Shown: piece by piece, positions 35,460 through 46,880 of the stretch
Position numbering within the stretch: the first letter of the stretch is position 1
Layout: the number at the start of each line of letters is the position of its first letter
Source: Leptodactylus fallax
Lineage: Eukaryota; Chordata; Amphibia; Anura; Leptodactylidae
DNA length: 64,000 nt
Reading direction: 5' to 3'
Assembly: GCA_947044405.1 (NCBI GenBank)
Contig: CAMRHE010000333.1
Span: 1,550,001 to 1,614,000, forward strand
The notes under the pieces: generated by a model
The model's input: only the letters and a program-made list of their open reading frames with translations
The model's database searches: none
Told to the model about the DNA's origin: nothing
Made by a program: the position numbers and the translations under genes

Positions 35460-36468
35460 TGTAGCCCTATTTGGGGGGGGGGGTATGAGTATTATCCCTC
35501 CCGCAACAGACTCTGGCGCTGACCTGTGTGTATAATGGGACCTGAAGCCTTCGCTGAAGGGAAGAGTGGGAACATATATGAAATATATCAGTGCCTCCAC
35601 CCAGGATAGAGCCTCTGTATTACAGGGAGGATCTCTTCCTGGGACTTACCCATGAAATACAGTTAGTAGCCTTAACAAGGATCACTGTACTAATCTCACA
35701 GTCTGAAGAATACATACAGATACCACATAAGGTTATAACAGTAGCTTTATAAGAATCAACAGGGTAATAATACATACATACAATATACTCTGTATACAGC
35801 AATACTACAACAACCAGCAAGTCCTCAACCGTCTTAGGTTATATACCCGGGTATATATATAGATATATAGCAAGAGTCCAGTGCACAATACCTCCAGGCA
35901 ACAGAAGAGATGCAGGGGCCCCTGTGGATGACTGTGGATCCTCGGATTCTTCCAGGAGATGACAGACAGCCGATCAGGAGATGATGATGATGGTGAGATT
36001 CTTCACAGGCAGCAAACAGGGCGACGGTGACGGCAGTAGATGCAGGCCTGACTACCCTAACACTGAGTCCTTAACCTGCCAGCTAAACTACTAGTGCCAC
36101 CGGGCCTCTAACTAGCTAGTTGGCCTTCGGAAGCCTAACCTATCACTGCCCTGAACTATATATATATATGGATCCCTAACTACGGTTACTAGCTAGGTCC
36201 TGTGAGTATATAGGGGGTAACACATACCTAACCATATACTGTGAAGTAAAGAGGAACAAGTGGCTCTTAGACTCCCCCAGACATAACATGTCTGTCTCAG
36301 CAGCTCTGCTCACATCTCTCCCCCCCCAGCAGCTCTGCCTCACATGTGTCTGACTCACTGTATTTACAAAACAAAACTTGCACTGAATGCCTGGGGTCTC
36401 TGAAGCCAAACTGCAGGGGCAAAGAAGCCAGATACATTATATACTAGTAGAAATGGCAGTTCCCTACA
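35460..36468 (-). repeat. 3' LTR of the gypsy element
   Basis: It matches 41852-42859 almost base for base. The differences I noted by eye are about five substitutions (for example gtgcctccacc against gggcctccacc, cctgtggatg against cctttggatg) plus a few length changes in the G, TA and C runs. It starts tgtagccctattt and ends ttccctaca on the plus strand. Confidence 0.96.
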
Positions 36469-36482
36469 CTCTCCCTCTGGTG
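36469..36482 (-). promoter_or_regulatory. Polypurine tract of the gypsy element
   Basis: On the minus strand caccagagggagag directly abuts the 3' LTR, the standard position for priming plus-strand DNA synthesis. Confidence 0.8.
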
Positions 36483-36587
36483 AAATCTTTACGTCACGTC
36501 AAAGACATACAAAGTCATAGTATACAGTCAACATTACCAATGACAATATCAATATGGTTGCTTTTGCATTTACAGAGTCACAACAGG

Positions 36588-37616
36588 TTAATAGGTATAC
36601 ATGCCAGCAGGAGCGAAAATTGGTAACATATTGACCAAAGTGGACACTGCACCCACCCAAGCATGGTATAAATGAGGCTGAGTAGTAAATCTGGGGTCCC
36701 CCAAACTATCATATGTCAGCATAGGTGGAGGGTGTCTAATTCTCTCTCCTCTCCGTACCTCTCTCTGAGGTAAACTAGCATGTCCAGGCCCTAAACTAGG
36801 GTTGTCTGCCATGGGAGGGGATGGTGCTGGTGGCGTAGGAGAGCTAGATTCCTGCTCATCTGTAGACACAGATCTAGGTACGAATTCTGGAGTTTGAGGG
36901 TTCATAGGTCTCCCTGAAGGAGAAGATACTGGTGATCTAGGAACTTCAGGAGCCACAGTCCAATCACTCTCAGGAGTTTCAGGAAGGTCAGGTGGAATAT
37001 CGGCTAAGGACTGTGGAGAATCGCAGGCCGAGCCATCATTGGAGATATCCATACCATCAATCTGAGGTACAGGCAACAAATGATTTCTATGCCAAGTCCT
37101 GATCCTCCCGTCCCGTCCTTTTATCTTGTAGACTGGTATTCCAGGCAACCGATCTACCACTGTAAAGAGTTCACTCCGCCATTGATCAGCCAGCTTATGT
37201 TTTGCAGATGCTCCCAAATTCCGTAGCAGAACATGGTCCCCAGGGTTCAATTCTCGGTATCTTACTCGAAGATCAAATCTCCTTTTATTTCCTTTATTCA
37301 CTTTGGCCACATTTTCCTCAGCCAGCTGATAAGCACTCTTAAGCGTTTCTTTCAAACGTGCCACGTATCGGTAATGATCTCGATGACTGATACCATCGGT
37401 AGAGACTCCCAACAAGATGTCAATAGGTAGCCTAGGCTCTCTTCCAAACATCAGAAAGTATGGTGAATATCCTGTGCTCTCGTGCCTTGTACTATTATAG
37501 GCATGCACCATAGCCTCCACTTTTCGACTCCAGGATCGCTTATCCTCAATTCGTAAGGTACCAAGCATATCAAGTAAAGTCCTGTTAAATCTTTCAGGAA
37601 GGGCATCTCCCTCTGG
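36588..37616 (-). pseudogene. Gypsy pol C-terminal part: integrase end and tail
   Basis: In the same frame as the upstream gag-pol frame and separated from it only by a TAG at 37617-37619. It starts in the integrase catalytic region (the third acidic residue lies in PERFNRTLL) and continues with AMVHAYNSTRHESTGYSPYF and FGREPRLPIDILLG. A GPY/F-like region follows (DHVLLRNLG, KLADQWRSELFTVVDR, VYKIKGRDGRIRTWH). The proline-rich tail shows no chromodomain. Translation would need read-through or a new start, so it is treated as a disabled part of pol. Confidence 0.9.
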
Positions 37617-40600
37617 ATGCTAAGGCGTCGTCCGACTTTTGCGGATGTTCAACAACTGAAGTAACTCTTTGATCAGGTTACTCTCAAAATCCCGGCCTTG
37701 ATCAGAATGCAACCGGTGTGGTAAGCCATAATGGATAAAATACTTTTCCCAAAGCACTCTTGCAACAGTGACTGCTTTTTGATCCTTAGTCGGAAAGGCT
37801 TGAGCATATCGTGTGAAGTGATCAGTCACCACCAATACATTTCCAAATCCTCTGGAGTCGTTGTCAATACAAAGGAAGTCTATGCAGACAAGATCCATGG
37901 GGCCCGAACTCTTCAAGTGTCCCATGAAGGCCGCTCGAACCGGGACAGTCTTCCTCTGCAAACATCTGCGACAGCACCTACACAAACGAGTCACGGTATC
38001 TCTCATTTTGGGCCAGTAGAATCGGTCTTGTATTAGGCCATAAGTCTTCTCAGGTCCCAAATGACCATGATAATCATGCAGACTTCGGAAAATCATCTTC
38101 TGAAAGCAGCTTGGAATAACTAGTTGGCGCCTTCCAGGGTGATCATGATACAGCACCACACGATAAAGTAGGCCATTGTCTATTTCAAACTTCTCCCAAT
38201 CTCGTAGAAGTTGACTGCATTCAGAGGGTAGGGATGTCTTTAACATTTCTCTGTCTTGAGAACTCACTGCTTGATAAAGAGGTCCAATTAAAGGGTCAGT
38301 CTTTTGACTCCAGATCATTCGCTTTGAAGATATAGAACAACTCTCAAAGGATCCTAAAGCGGCAGGGTAGGCAAACATGTCTGGTACAGCTTTGGGACCT
38401 CCCCCAATAGAGTCAATAAGCCGAGTTTCAGAAAAGGCTACTCGGTCTTCAACTACAGCAGCCATGGCACACAAAGCTCCTACTCCAGGACTTGGCACTT
38501 CTTCCCATTCATCCACTACTTCCGGACTAGGTAATCCAGGCCGTCTTGATAGAGCATCTGCCCCAATGTTCTTAGGCCCCGATTTATACTTGAGTGTGAA
38601 TTGGTAGTTGGATAAAGCTGCCAACCAGCGATGTCCTGTAGCATCGAGTTTAGCGGTTGACAAAACGTATGTCAGTGGATTGTTGTCTGTTCTTACTTCA
38701 AACGTGGCTCCGTATAAATAGTCATGTAATTTATCAACAATGGCCCACTTGAGCGCCAAAAACTCCAATTTATGTACTGGATAATTTTTCTCGCTGGGAG
38801 AAAGACTTCGACTTATGAAAGCTATGGGCCGTAACCCGGCCGGGTATTCTTGGTGCAGCACGCCACCTAATCCTTCAAAGCTGGCATCTACATGTAGCAC
38901 ATATGGCTTCTGTGCATCAGCATAAGCCAGAACGGGAGCTTCTGTCAATTTCTTCTTCAACAACTTAAATGCTTCTTCACAATCCGCAGTCCACCTATCG
39001 CCAAAAAGGCTTTTGGAAGACCCTTTCTTCTTTCCCGGATCTCCTGCATCACTCTTCAACAGGTCGAGGAGGGCTGGAGCAATTTTTGAATATCCTTCCA
39101 CAAATCGTCGATAGAATCCACAAAACCCCAAGAAAGATTGCAACTCCGTAATATTTTGCGGTCGGGGCCAATTCACCACAGCTTCAATCTTACCAGGATC
39201 GGTAGCAACTCCTTCAGCAGAAACAATATGACCTACATAAGTGACCGAAGATCTACAAAATTTGCATTTGTCAGCCGACAACTTCAGCCCCTCTTCTTTT
39301 AAGCGTTGGAGTACTCTCATGAGTCGTTCTTCATGTTCTTCCAGCGTCTTTCCAAACACAATAATGTCGTCAAGATATACAAGGCATTCCCGGGGCACTA
39401 AATCACCTAACACTCTTTCCATCAACCTTTGGAATGTTGCTGGTGCACCTTTTGTACCTTGCGGCATACGAGTGAACTGAAAGAAACCCAAGGGGCATAT
39501 GAAGGCTGTCTTTTCCTGATCCTCAGGTGCCATTGGGACTTGATAGTATCCCGATCTTAGGTCCAGCACTGTGAACCAACAGTTTCCATTCAGAGCTTCC
39601 AGAGCTTCTTCAATTCTCGGCAGTGTATACTGATCAGGTAAGGTTCTCCGGTTCAGAGTTCTGTAATCCACACATAGGCGAATTGCTCCAGATTTTTTTC
39701 TTACCACCACAATAGGTGAGGCATAGGGGCTCTTACTGTCCACAATGATCCCCTGACCTTTCATTTGCTGTAGAGTCTTTCTTAACTCATCAACATCCTT
39801 TGGAGCAACTCTCCGTGGTCGCTCCCGGAAGGGAGTAGAATCGGTCAATCGGAAAGTGTGTTGAGCACTTTTAGCACAACCTACATCCATATCATCCATG
39901 GAGAACACTTCCGATAATTCAGACAACTTCTGTGTCAGTCGCTGATTCCAGGCCTCTGGTAAATGTGGATCACTCAAGTCAAGATTGAGATTAGGGATTG
40001 CATCTCGGATTTGAATCCTGCACACTTCAGCGTATGGATTTACTCCAAGCACAGGGTAGCAGTGGGCCACATTCTGGTATGGTCCAATTACGATCGGATG
40101 CGGTGAACAGTTCCTCACTGTCACACAGGTAGATAACTCCACTTTATTTCTCCAGTCCTTTCTCTCCGGGATCACCATCCAGCCATTCTGGTTAATCATT
40201 TCTTCAGGGGTTTCCATAAGGACATAACTCCCCCCTTCAAGCAAATCGGGAGCAATGCTGGAGGCTACTCTCAGAACTCTCTCCCCGCCGGCAGGAACTT
40301 CCACGGTTCTCTCACCGATATGATATACCATTCCATGTCGATAGCCAGTAGACAGGGCATCACAGAGTTCTCTAAGATCAGAAGATATATTCACCGGCTG
40401 AGCTGCAGGGTTCCAATCTCTTCCAAGAAACTTCTGAAAAGCATAATGCACTGCGGGACAATTAGTGCCAAGTATCACAGGAGCTGCACAAGAATCCCCT
40501 GTATCAGGACAGACAAGAGCCGTAATCTTCATGGGAGCGACACTCTGATCTTCTAATTCAGGGACAGCTATAACTACTTGTAGGCTGCCATCTACAGGAT

Positions 40601-41825
40601 ATGATCCTGAATTAAGCCCCCACAATTTCATTTGTCCTGTAGACTGAAGCGGTATATCCCTCAGATACTTTTGGTAGAACGAGCGATAAATCAGGGTCAC
40701 TTGAGATCCTGTATCAAACAAGGCAGGAGCGGCATGACCATTGACAGTGACTTTGACAACGGACCTGGAGCCCGCGATAGAGCCTCTGGTCTTTACTCGG
40801 CCCGCCTTCCTTCGGTGTCTTTGATTCTGAATAGAGAAGACAGCACTGTGTCCCAATCCCTCACTGTCCTCCGTACACTGTCTGGCAGTATGGCCCGTCT
40901 GACCACATTTATAACAGGTTCTAGCATCCTTCCTCCATTGAGTGGCAGTGGGTGGAGTGGCGGACTGTCTAAGTTCTGACCGCTCCGCTGGTTTGTTCTT
41001 GTTTGAATTAGGAACAACATCTTCTTTAGAGATGCTTTTCGCTTTCTTAGGGGTACTAAAACTAATGTCAGCTTCTTGTTTCTTCACTAACTTCATTAAG
41101 TCAGGAAATGGAAGGACTCTATCAGATAGTAAGACCTTGAGTACTTGAGCAAGAGGATGATGAGGTTGTAACCCTCTCACCAGCTGACTGGTTCTCATAG
41201 CGTCTACCTCTGAAGTAGATATAGCTGCGTGGTACACCAGACGTGAAAGAAGTAGCTGTAAACGGTTAATAAAAGTAGAGACATTTTCCCCTTCTTTTTG
41301 ACGAACCATTCGGTAATCAGCAACCATCTGGGCAAGGTCATAGTATGGCTCAAAGTGATCAGACAGTACTTGTATATAGTCCAATGCACTCACTCCTTCA
41401 TGAGAGTCTCTGTACAAGCGGATCAATTCTGCAGCAGGAGACCGCAAACTTTCACTGATACGCTGCCGCTTGCCTTCTTCAGAGCAAGACCATTCCTTCA
41501 GGCATTGGAGAGTATGTTCTTTCCATATCTCAAAGTTTTCCTCCCCTTGTGGTACTGGGACATTACCAGAGAATACCTTTAGTTTCTTGTAGTGAGTGGC
41601 CTGCAGGCCCTGAGCTAACATTTCAGTCAGCCTGGCTAAAGTGCTAATAGCACTGTCACTAGAGGAACTGCTAGCGACGGCCATACTGGGGGGGTAACTG
41701 GCTGAGCGGGGTTCTTCCTTTACCTGAACCAGGGGAGGAACAGGCGGTCGGTAATCCCATGTAGTAGCTAGTGGGAGGTTCCCCTCTGAGCTATATCGTT
41801 TCTCCATATCAATGACTATTCCCAC
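37617..41825 (-). CDS. Gypsy Gag-Pol polyprotein, ends at premature stop
   Basis: A single 1401-residue frame covers several regions. Gag (about residues 70-255) begins KKLKVFSGNVPVPQGEENFE and resembles the capsid region of vertebrate PNMA proteins. It is followed by a zinc knuckle CYKCGQTGHTARQC (304-317), a protease with ALFDTGSQVTLI (active Asp371), and reverse transcriptase with YLDD (817-820). RNase H has Asp980, Glu1021 and Asp1047. Integrase has an HHCC zinc region (HDYHGHLGPEK; CRCCRRC, about 1250-1288) and catalytic Asp1316 and Asp1375. The frame stops just after SRTTP, between the second and third integrase acidic residues. Gag and Pol share one frame without a shift. The start is the first Met (41825) or the Met at residue 7. 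Confidence 0.95.
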
Positions 41826-41832
41826 TTCTAAA

Positions 41833-41849
41833 TCTCAGCAGTGCCTCCA
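41833..41849 (-). promoter_or_regulatory. Primer-binding site, tRNA-Thr-like
   Basis: On the minus strand tggaggcactgctgaga lies two bases inside the 5' LTR. It is complementary, with about two mismatches by my recollection, to the 3' end of a vertebrate tRNA-Thr including CCA. The position is right for minus-strand DNA priming; the tRNA identity is inference. Confidence 0.65.
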
Positions 41850-41851
41850 AA

Positions 41852-42859
41852 TGTAGCCCTATTTGGAGGGGGGGGTATGAGTATTATCCCTCCCGCAACA
41901 GACTCTGGCGCTGACCTGTGTGTATAATGGGACCTGAAGCCTTCGCTGAAGGGAAGAGTGGGAACATATATGAAATATATCAGGGCCTCCACCCAGGATA
42001 GAGCCTCTGTATTACAGGGAGGATCTCTTCCTGGGACTTACCCATGAAGTACAGTTAGTAGCCTTAACAAGGATCACTGTACTAATCTCACAGTCTGAAG
42101 AATACATACAGATACCACATAAGGTTATAACAGTAGCTTTATAAGAATCAACAGGGTAATAATACATACATACAATATACTCTGTATACAGCAATACTAC
42201 AACAACCAGCAAGTCCTCAACCGTCTTAGGTTATATACCCGGGTATATATATAGATATATAGCAAGAGTCCAGTGCACAATACCTCCAGGCAACAGAAGA
42301 GATGCAGGGGCCCCTTTGGATGACTGTGGATCCTCGGATTCTTCCAGGAGATGACAGACAGCCGATCAGGAGTGATGATGATGGTGAGATTCTTCACAGG
42401 CAGCAAACAGGGCGACGGTGACGGCAGTAGATGCAGGCCTGACTACCCTAACACTGAGTCCTTAACCTGCCAGCTAAACTACTAGTGCCACCGGGCCTCT
42501 AACTAGCTAGTTGGCCTTCGGAAGCCTAACCTATCACTGCCCTGAACTATATATATATATATGGATCCCTAACTACGGTTACTAGCTAGGTCCTGTGAGT
42601 ATATAGGGGGTAACACATACCTAACTATATACTGTGAAGTAAAGAGGAACAAGTGGCTCTTAGACTCCCCCAGACATAACATGTCTGTCTCAGCAGCTCT
42701 GCTCACATCTCTCCCCCCAGCAGCTCTGCCTCACATGTGTCTGACTCACTGTATTTACAAAACAAAACTTGCACTGAATGCCTGGGGTCTCTGAAGCCAA
42801 ACTGCAGGGGCAAAGAAGCCAGATACATTATATACTAGTAGAAATGGCAGTTCCCTACA
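41852..42859 (-). repeat. 5' LTR of the gypsy element
   Basis: It carries the same TG...CA ends as the 3' LTR and holds the promoter. On the minus strand actagtatataatgtatc near the start includes a TATA-like motif. Confidence 0.96.
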
Positions 42860-42894
42860 CTAGTCACAGGTTTCAGGAAGCAGCCTCATCTGGT

Positions 42895-43194
42895 CATTCA
42901 GTCATTGCGCTAAATCACACCTTGTGCAGCTTTTTGCATAAGTTTTGCTCTAGTTATGGAGCCTTTGGCTGCCCTGATTAATGGGAACTGACTTACTGAT
43001 GGATGGACTGTTGGTGGTGTGACAAAGAAGCTCTCCTTATATGCTGATAACATGTTGATATACCTGCTAGATATGAGGAGCTCTCTGGAGGTACTGCTAC
43101 ATACAGTTAATGAGAATGGTCGCTACTTGGGAGTGAAAGTCAACTGGGGTAGGTCAGTGTTGTCCTATAGATGAGGCCTACACTCCCCATAGTC
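42895..43194 (+). pseudogene. L1/Tx1-like non-LTR reverse transcriptase fragment, part 1
   Basis: The plus strand reads ALVMEPLAALING, a stop, then GGVTKKLSLYADNMLIYL and SLEVLLHTVNENGRYLGVKVNW. This is the RT active-site region of an L1-clade ORF2, with the YADD box changed to YADN. The element is truncated on the left next to the gypsy insertion and broken by stops. Confidence 0.8.
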
Positions 43195-43907
43195 TTAAAG
43201 GGGCTGTCCGGGACAAATTGATTTCTCTAATCTAAACTAAACACCCCCTGCCTACCTTCTAAATTACTTAGTGTACCAAAAATTTATATTTTCTCATATT
43301 TTCATGAGACCGCCCCTGGCACATTTTCAGATGTTCTGGTGATGGTTCATTTCTGGAAACGGAACGTCACCTATACTAATCCACCCTCCCACCCCATAAT
43401 ACTTCCCAGTCTTCCAGGCAGGACCTTCTGGGCCCGGGACGTCACTTCCTTCTGAGTGGCCAGCACCTCCTCTCCTTAACTTCTGCCGGCCACTCACGCC
43501 TGCGCAATAGAGCCAGAAAAAGTGATGTCCCGTGCCCAGAAGGTCCAGCCCGGATGACAGGTAAGTATGATGGGATGGGGGGGTGGATTTGAGTTAGTTA
43601 GGAAGGGCTAGTAGTGGGTGAGCTAGCTAGGGAAACAGGGAGGGGGTGTGAGTGAGAAAGGGAGGGGAAGGGAGTGAGAGAGGGAGGTGGTGCAACTCAG
43701 CTCTGAGTGACCCAAGGCATCATGGTAGTTGTAGGAAAACAGGACAGAAAGATATCTATGTAAGCAAATGCAGAAGATGCCAGGAGCTCCCAGAGAAGCC
43801 CAGAAATCACTCAAAACACTGCTAAAGGTATTTCGGTGCACTTATTAACCTATTATTAGCACTAGGACCTTTTTAGAAAAATGATTTTTACCTGGAAAAC
43901 CCCTTAA
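43195..43907. mobile_element. MITE flanked by TTAA, inserted in the L1-like remnant
   Basis: Aggggctgtccgggac at the left and (inverted) ggggttttccaggtaaaaa at the right are bounded by TTAA on both sides. The RT reading continues beyond it. The 713-bp interior is partly G/C-rich and has an AG-rich stretch (43625-43690), but no ORF of note. Confidence 0.75.
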
Positions 43908-44470
43908 ACATCCTTTAATGTCACCCCCACGGTTGAATATATGGCGTCCAACCTTATGGCAAAAACAGGGCTCCCACCCTCTCCTGTGGGATGTATAAAT
44001 ATTTTGAAAATGGTTCTGTTACCTAAACTGTTATACCTCTATTGAGCCATCCCAATGATTATTCTCCGAGTGCACTTTACAGCTATTGATAAGGTATTGG
44101 TATTGATAATTGTTATGGAATAACCATTCTCCCAGGCTGTCTAGGGGATACCTTGAGGGTTCTCTGTGACCAGGGGGGCTCTCACTCCTTTGTTTGTACT
44201 TTTACTATGCAGTTATACAGCTCTCCTACACTTGGTGGGTAAGAGCAGATTCCAATAACCCAGTAATGGTGTTGGAATCAGCTCTCCATGCCTTATATGA
44301 GGCTCTCACAAATCTGGTCTATAGGAAAGGATCCTACCTCACAATATACTGTACTTCTAATATGGCAACAGTTGTGGCTGTGTGGAACACGTTGGTGATA
44401 GGGGTGAGGGTGAGGTATGGTCTCCCTATTTGCTTCTTTACCATATTTTGAGTTCTGACCCAGGAGGGGT
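43908..44470 (+). pseudogene. L1/Tx1-like ORF2 fragment, part 2
   Basis: It continues the same protein past the MITE: KTGLPPSPVGCINILKMVLL PKLLYL (the L1 RT thumb region) near 43965-44035. Then comes GGLSLLCLYFYYAVIQLSYT WWV and NPVMVLESALHALYEALTNL, typical of the region after the polymerase. Frames shift at least twice. Direction and order match part 1, so both parts come from one insertion. Confidence 0.8.
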
Positions 44471-44685
44471 GTGAAATACCTTGTCCAACTTCATGAGGAT
44501 GGACGTCTCAGCACCTATGCTAGTCTGTATCAAGACTTGTGACTCCTCCATACTAGTTATTTTAGATATCTCCAACTGCATCATACTTTCATGGAGCAAT
44601 TTGGTACAGAGCCAGTATTGCTGGGGTGTGGATATTTAGAATTGGTAGCTAGATGGGAGCACCTCCAGAAACCAGTCTCTTCCTA
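44471..44685. other. Anonymous DNA, possibly more L1-like remnant
   Basis: No firm motif; it may be the decayed continuation of the L1-like element. Confidence 0.35.
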
Positions 44686-44960
44686 TTAGGCTATGTTTAC
44701 ATGGCGGAAAATGAAGAGGAATTCCTCAGATGAATGGGACTAATTAGCAGTGAGTCTCAAGCCACGGACTCCACGACTGGATCAGCCACAAAATCCACTG
44801 CAAGATCGAGCAGGACTCTTCTTTTTTCCAAGTCCTGCTGCGATCTCTGCCTACCATTGGAAAAAATGGGAGTTGGATTCTGGGCAGAATGTGCCCCGGA
44901 TTCGGGGCGACATCCGCCCCCAAATCCGCAGCAAATTCCGCCATGTGAATATACCCTCAT
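44686..44960. mobile_element. Palindromic MITE, ggctatgtttacatggcgg type
   Basis: The ends ggctatgtttacatggcgga and (inverted) gggtatattcacatggcgga delimit it. Inner hairpin arms (gcaagatcgagcaggactct, agtcctgctgcgatctctgc) are self-complementary. No ORF. Confidence 0.82.
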
Positions 44961-45304
44961 AAGACTATTATGTTTAAACAAAACTCCACGTTGGACCTTA
45001 TTAATCCTTTATTCACTAGCAAAGGGACATCCCAGGACTGACTAATCATCATAGAGAGGAAGTCTCTTCTTTTTGGAGATCGACAGTAATCGGTGCTAGA
45101 GATAGTCTGATCCAAGTCAAATACGTAGGCTGACTAATGATCTCTGTACTCACTGTGGGGATCATGGAGGCATCTTTTATAATCCTAACACTTTAATGCA
45201 TGTCAAACATGCACTGAATATGAGCAGTACACTACTTGTTAACAACCACTAGATGGCAGCAAATATATTCTAGCAGGTTATGATGCTGTAGTGAAAAGTA
45301 ATAG

Positions 45305-45502
45305 CTAAGGCTAAATCAATATCTGCTGGAGTCTCCATGGAGGTTCTGTAGCAGTGTCCGCCTGAAAATCACCGGATGAAAAAATCCTGCACGGAGGACT
45401 TTTTACTCTGCTGGTTTAAATTTTAAAATAATGGACACCTGTTAATGGGGTCCCCGGGGCTCCGACAGACCAGAACAATGCTAGTGTGAACCTAGCATAA
45501 CG
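45305..45502. mobile_element. MITE, ggctaggttcacac family
   Basis: It runs from taaggctaaatcaatatctg to gctagtgtgaacctagcata and contains ctgcacggaggactttttac as in the 58441 copy. Same motif order, shortened relative to the copy at 22158. Confidence 0.75.
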
Positions 45503-45910
45503 CTGGCTGTACACGTTAGTTTTTTATGGTTGTGATACAGTTATCATAACTTTCTTCTCATGCTATGATGTCTTGTAATCTAGTAATCTTGTACATTATA
45601 GTCAGTGGGTAAGTGCACATGTCCGATTTTCTGCAGTCTATTGTCTCATGCAGAAAAAATCATGACATCACTATTTTTGTCCAATGCATGGACAAGTCTC
45701 ACCCATTTTAGTGTGCAGTCCTGGTTTAGCTTCGACTGCACCTGGAACTGTAATGGGCATTGGACATGTTGAAATCCAATATGGCTGACACTTCTTTTCC
45801 TTGACAGCTGGCGATGGGGATAAGTCAGGAGGCCTCATAAACATTAGGTGGTTAGAAAATTCCACTGAAATGGTAGCTAATATACATCAAATGAGTATGG
45901 CCAGCTTTAG
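45503..45910. mobile_element. MITE, gctggctgtacacg type
   Basis: The end motif gctggctgtacacgttagtt and the inverted motif aaagctggccatactca at the right mark a separate element placed directly after the previous one. Confidence 0.65.
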
Positions 45911-46880
45911 AAAACTGTCAATGAGACTGGGACTTTGATATGCTTAGGCTGCATTAACTTCCACCATTGAAGTACATTGTTCTGATCTGTCATAGGATCA
46001 GAGCAACAGACTAAAACACCTATGGAATGACTGATGCACACAGGGCACCCACACCATCTGCAGCCATCTGATGCTCTGCTTCTGTATACTTGAATGGGGG
46101 TAGAGCTACCGTGGATGGAACCGTCTGCTTTCAGGTCCATCCCCGGTATAGGTTCTGGTGTTGTAGACTTCCTTGAACAGCTGATCGGTGCGGGGACTTG
46201 GTGTCGAACCCCTACCAATCTGATACTTTCTACTATCCTGAGAATAGGTCAACAGTATGAAAATTGGCTTGGAGACCAGAAACCCCTTTAAAAACATTGG
46301 GAATGTGATGACAAAGCATTCTAGTGTATCTGATGTGTTTTCTACTCCCGCTAGCTCGTTGGCTGTGCACATTCTTTCACATGCTGGAGCTTATTTATAT
46401 CCATTACCTTGTTTTTACACCAGTATATGCCAAAAATAAAAGTACCAGCTAATGAAATCCATGTGTTAACTCGAGAAAGCGAGTCATTTGTCCAGAATTC
46501 AGGATCCATGTAGCATTCTTACACTCACACTTTACCTGAGGGCTTTACACTGCATTATAAAGCAATACAATACTGTATTCTCCCAAAGCAAATGTGTCTG
46601 TGTATATAGTATATGAGTGTAACCTTCCGCCTGTGGTTCCCTATTGAGCATGTAATGAGTTGATAGAAAGTAATCACTTACAACTTGGTTCTCCCCCCTA
46701 GAATGGAAGGATAAGAACATGTCTGCTTGTAAGTTCTTTTTTATCCCTTTACTTCCTCTGCTGTGATATACAGCTGCTGCTGGATGTAACTCTGAATGCT
46801 ATAGGGTAATATAGGTCAATAATATGACACATGTAAAGAGAACTGCAAAGTGTATGAGAGAGGAGAAATCGCAACTTAGA
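45911..46880. other. Anonymous DNA with a MITE half (46130-46295)
   Basis: The segment with gaacagctgatcggtgcggg, tcctgagaataggtcaacag and gaaacccctttaa matches the right half of a common frog palindromic repeat. The remainder is unrecognised. Confidence 0.5.

Larger units (their letters stand above)
35456..42863 (-). mobile_element. Ty3/gypsy LTR retrotransposon, near full length, young
   Basis: Two 1-kb LTRs in the same orientation flank a 5.4-kb interior with a gag-pol frame on the minus strand. The element is bounded by a 4-bp duplication, ctag, at 35456-35459 and 42860-42863. The LTRs begin TG and end CA. They differ at only a handful of positions, so the insertion is recent on an evolutionary scale. 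A primer-binding site and a polypurine tract sit at the expected places. The pol frame has one in-frame stop (see the coding entries), so this copy is probably not autonomous. Confidence 0.97.

Noticed and set aside
35620..35820. 66-residue frame present in both LTRs
   Set aside because: It lies within the LTR, is duplicated only because the LTR is, and shows no domain.
37731..41582. Plus-strand open frames inside the gypsy element
   Set aside because: They are antisense shadows of gag-pol, which is on the minus strand with all expected motifs.
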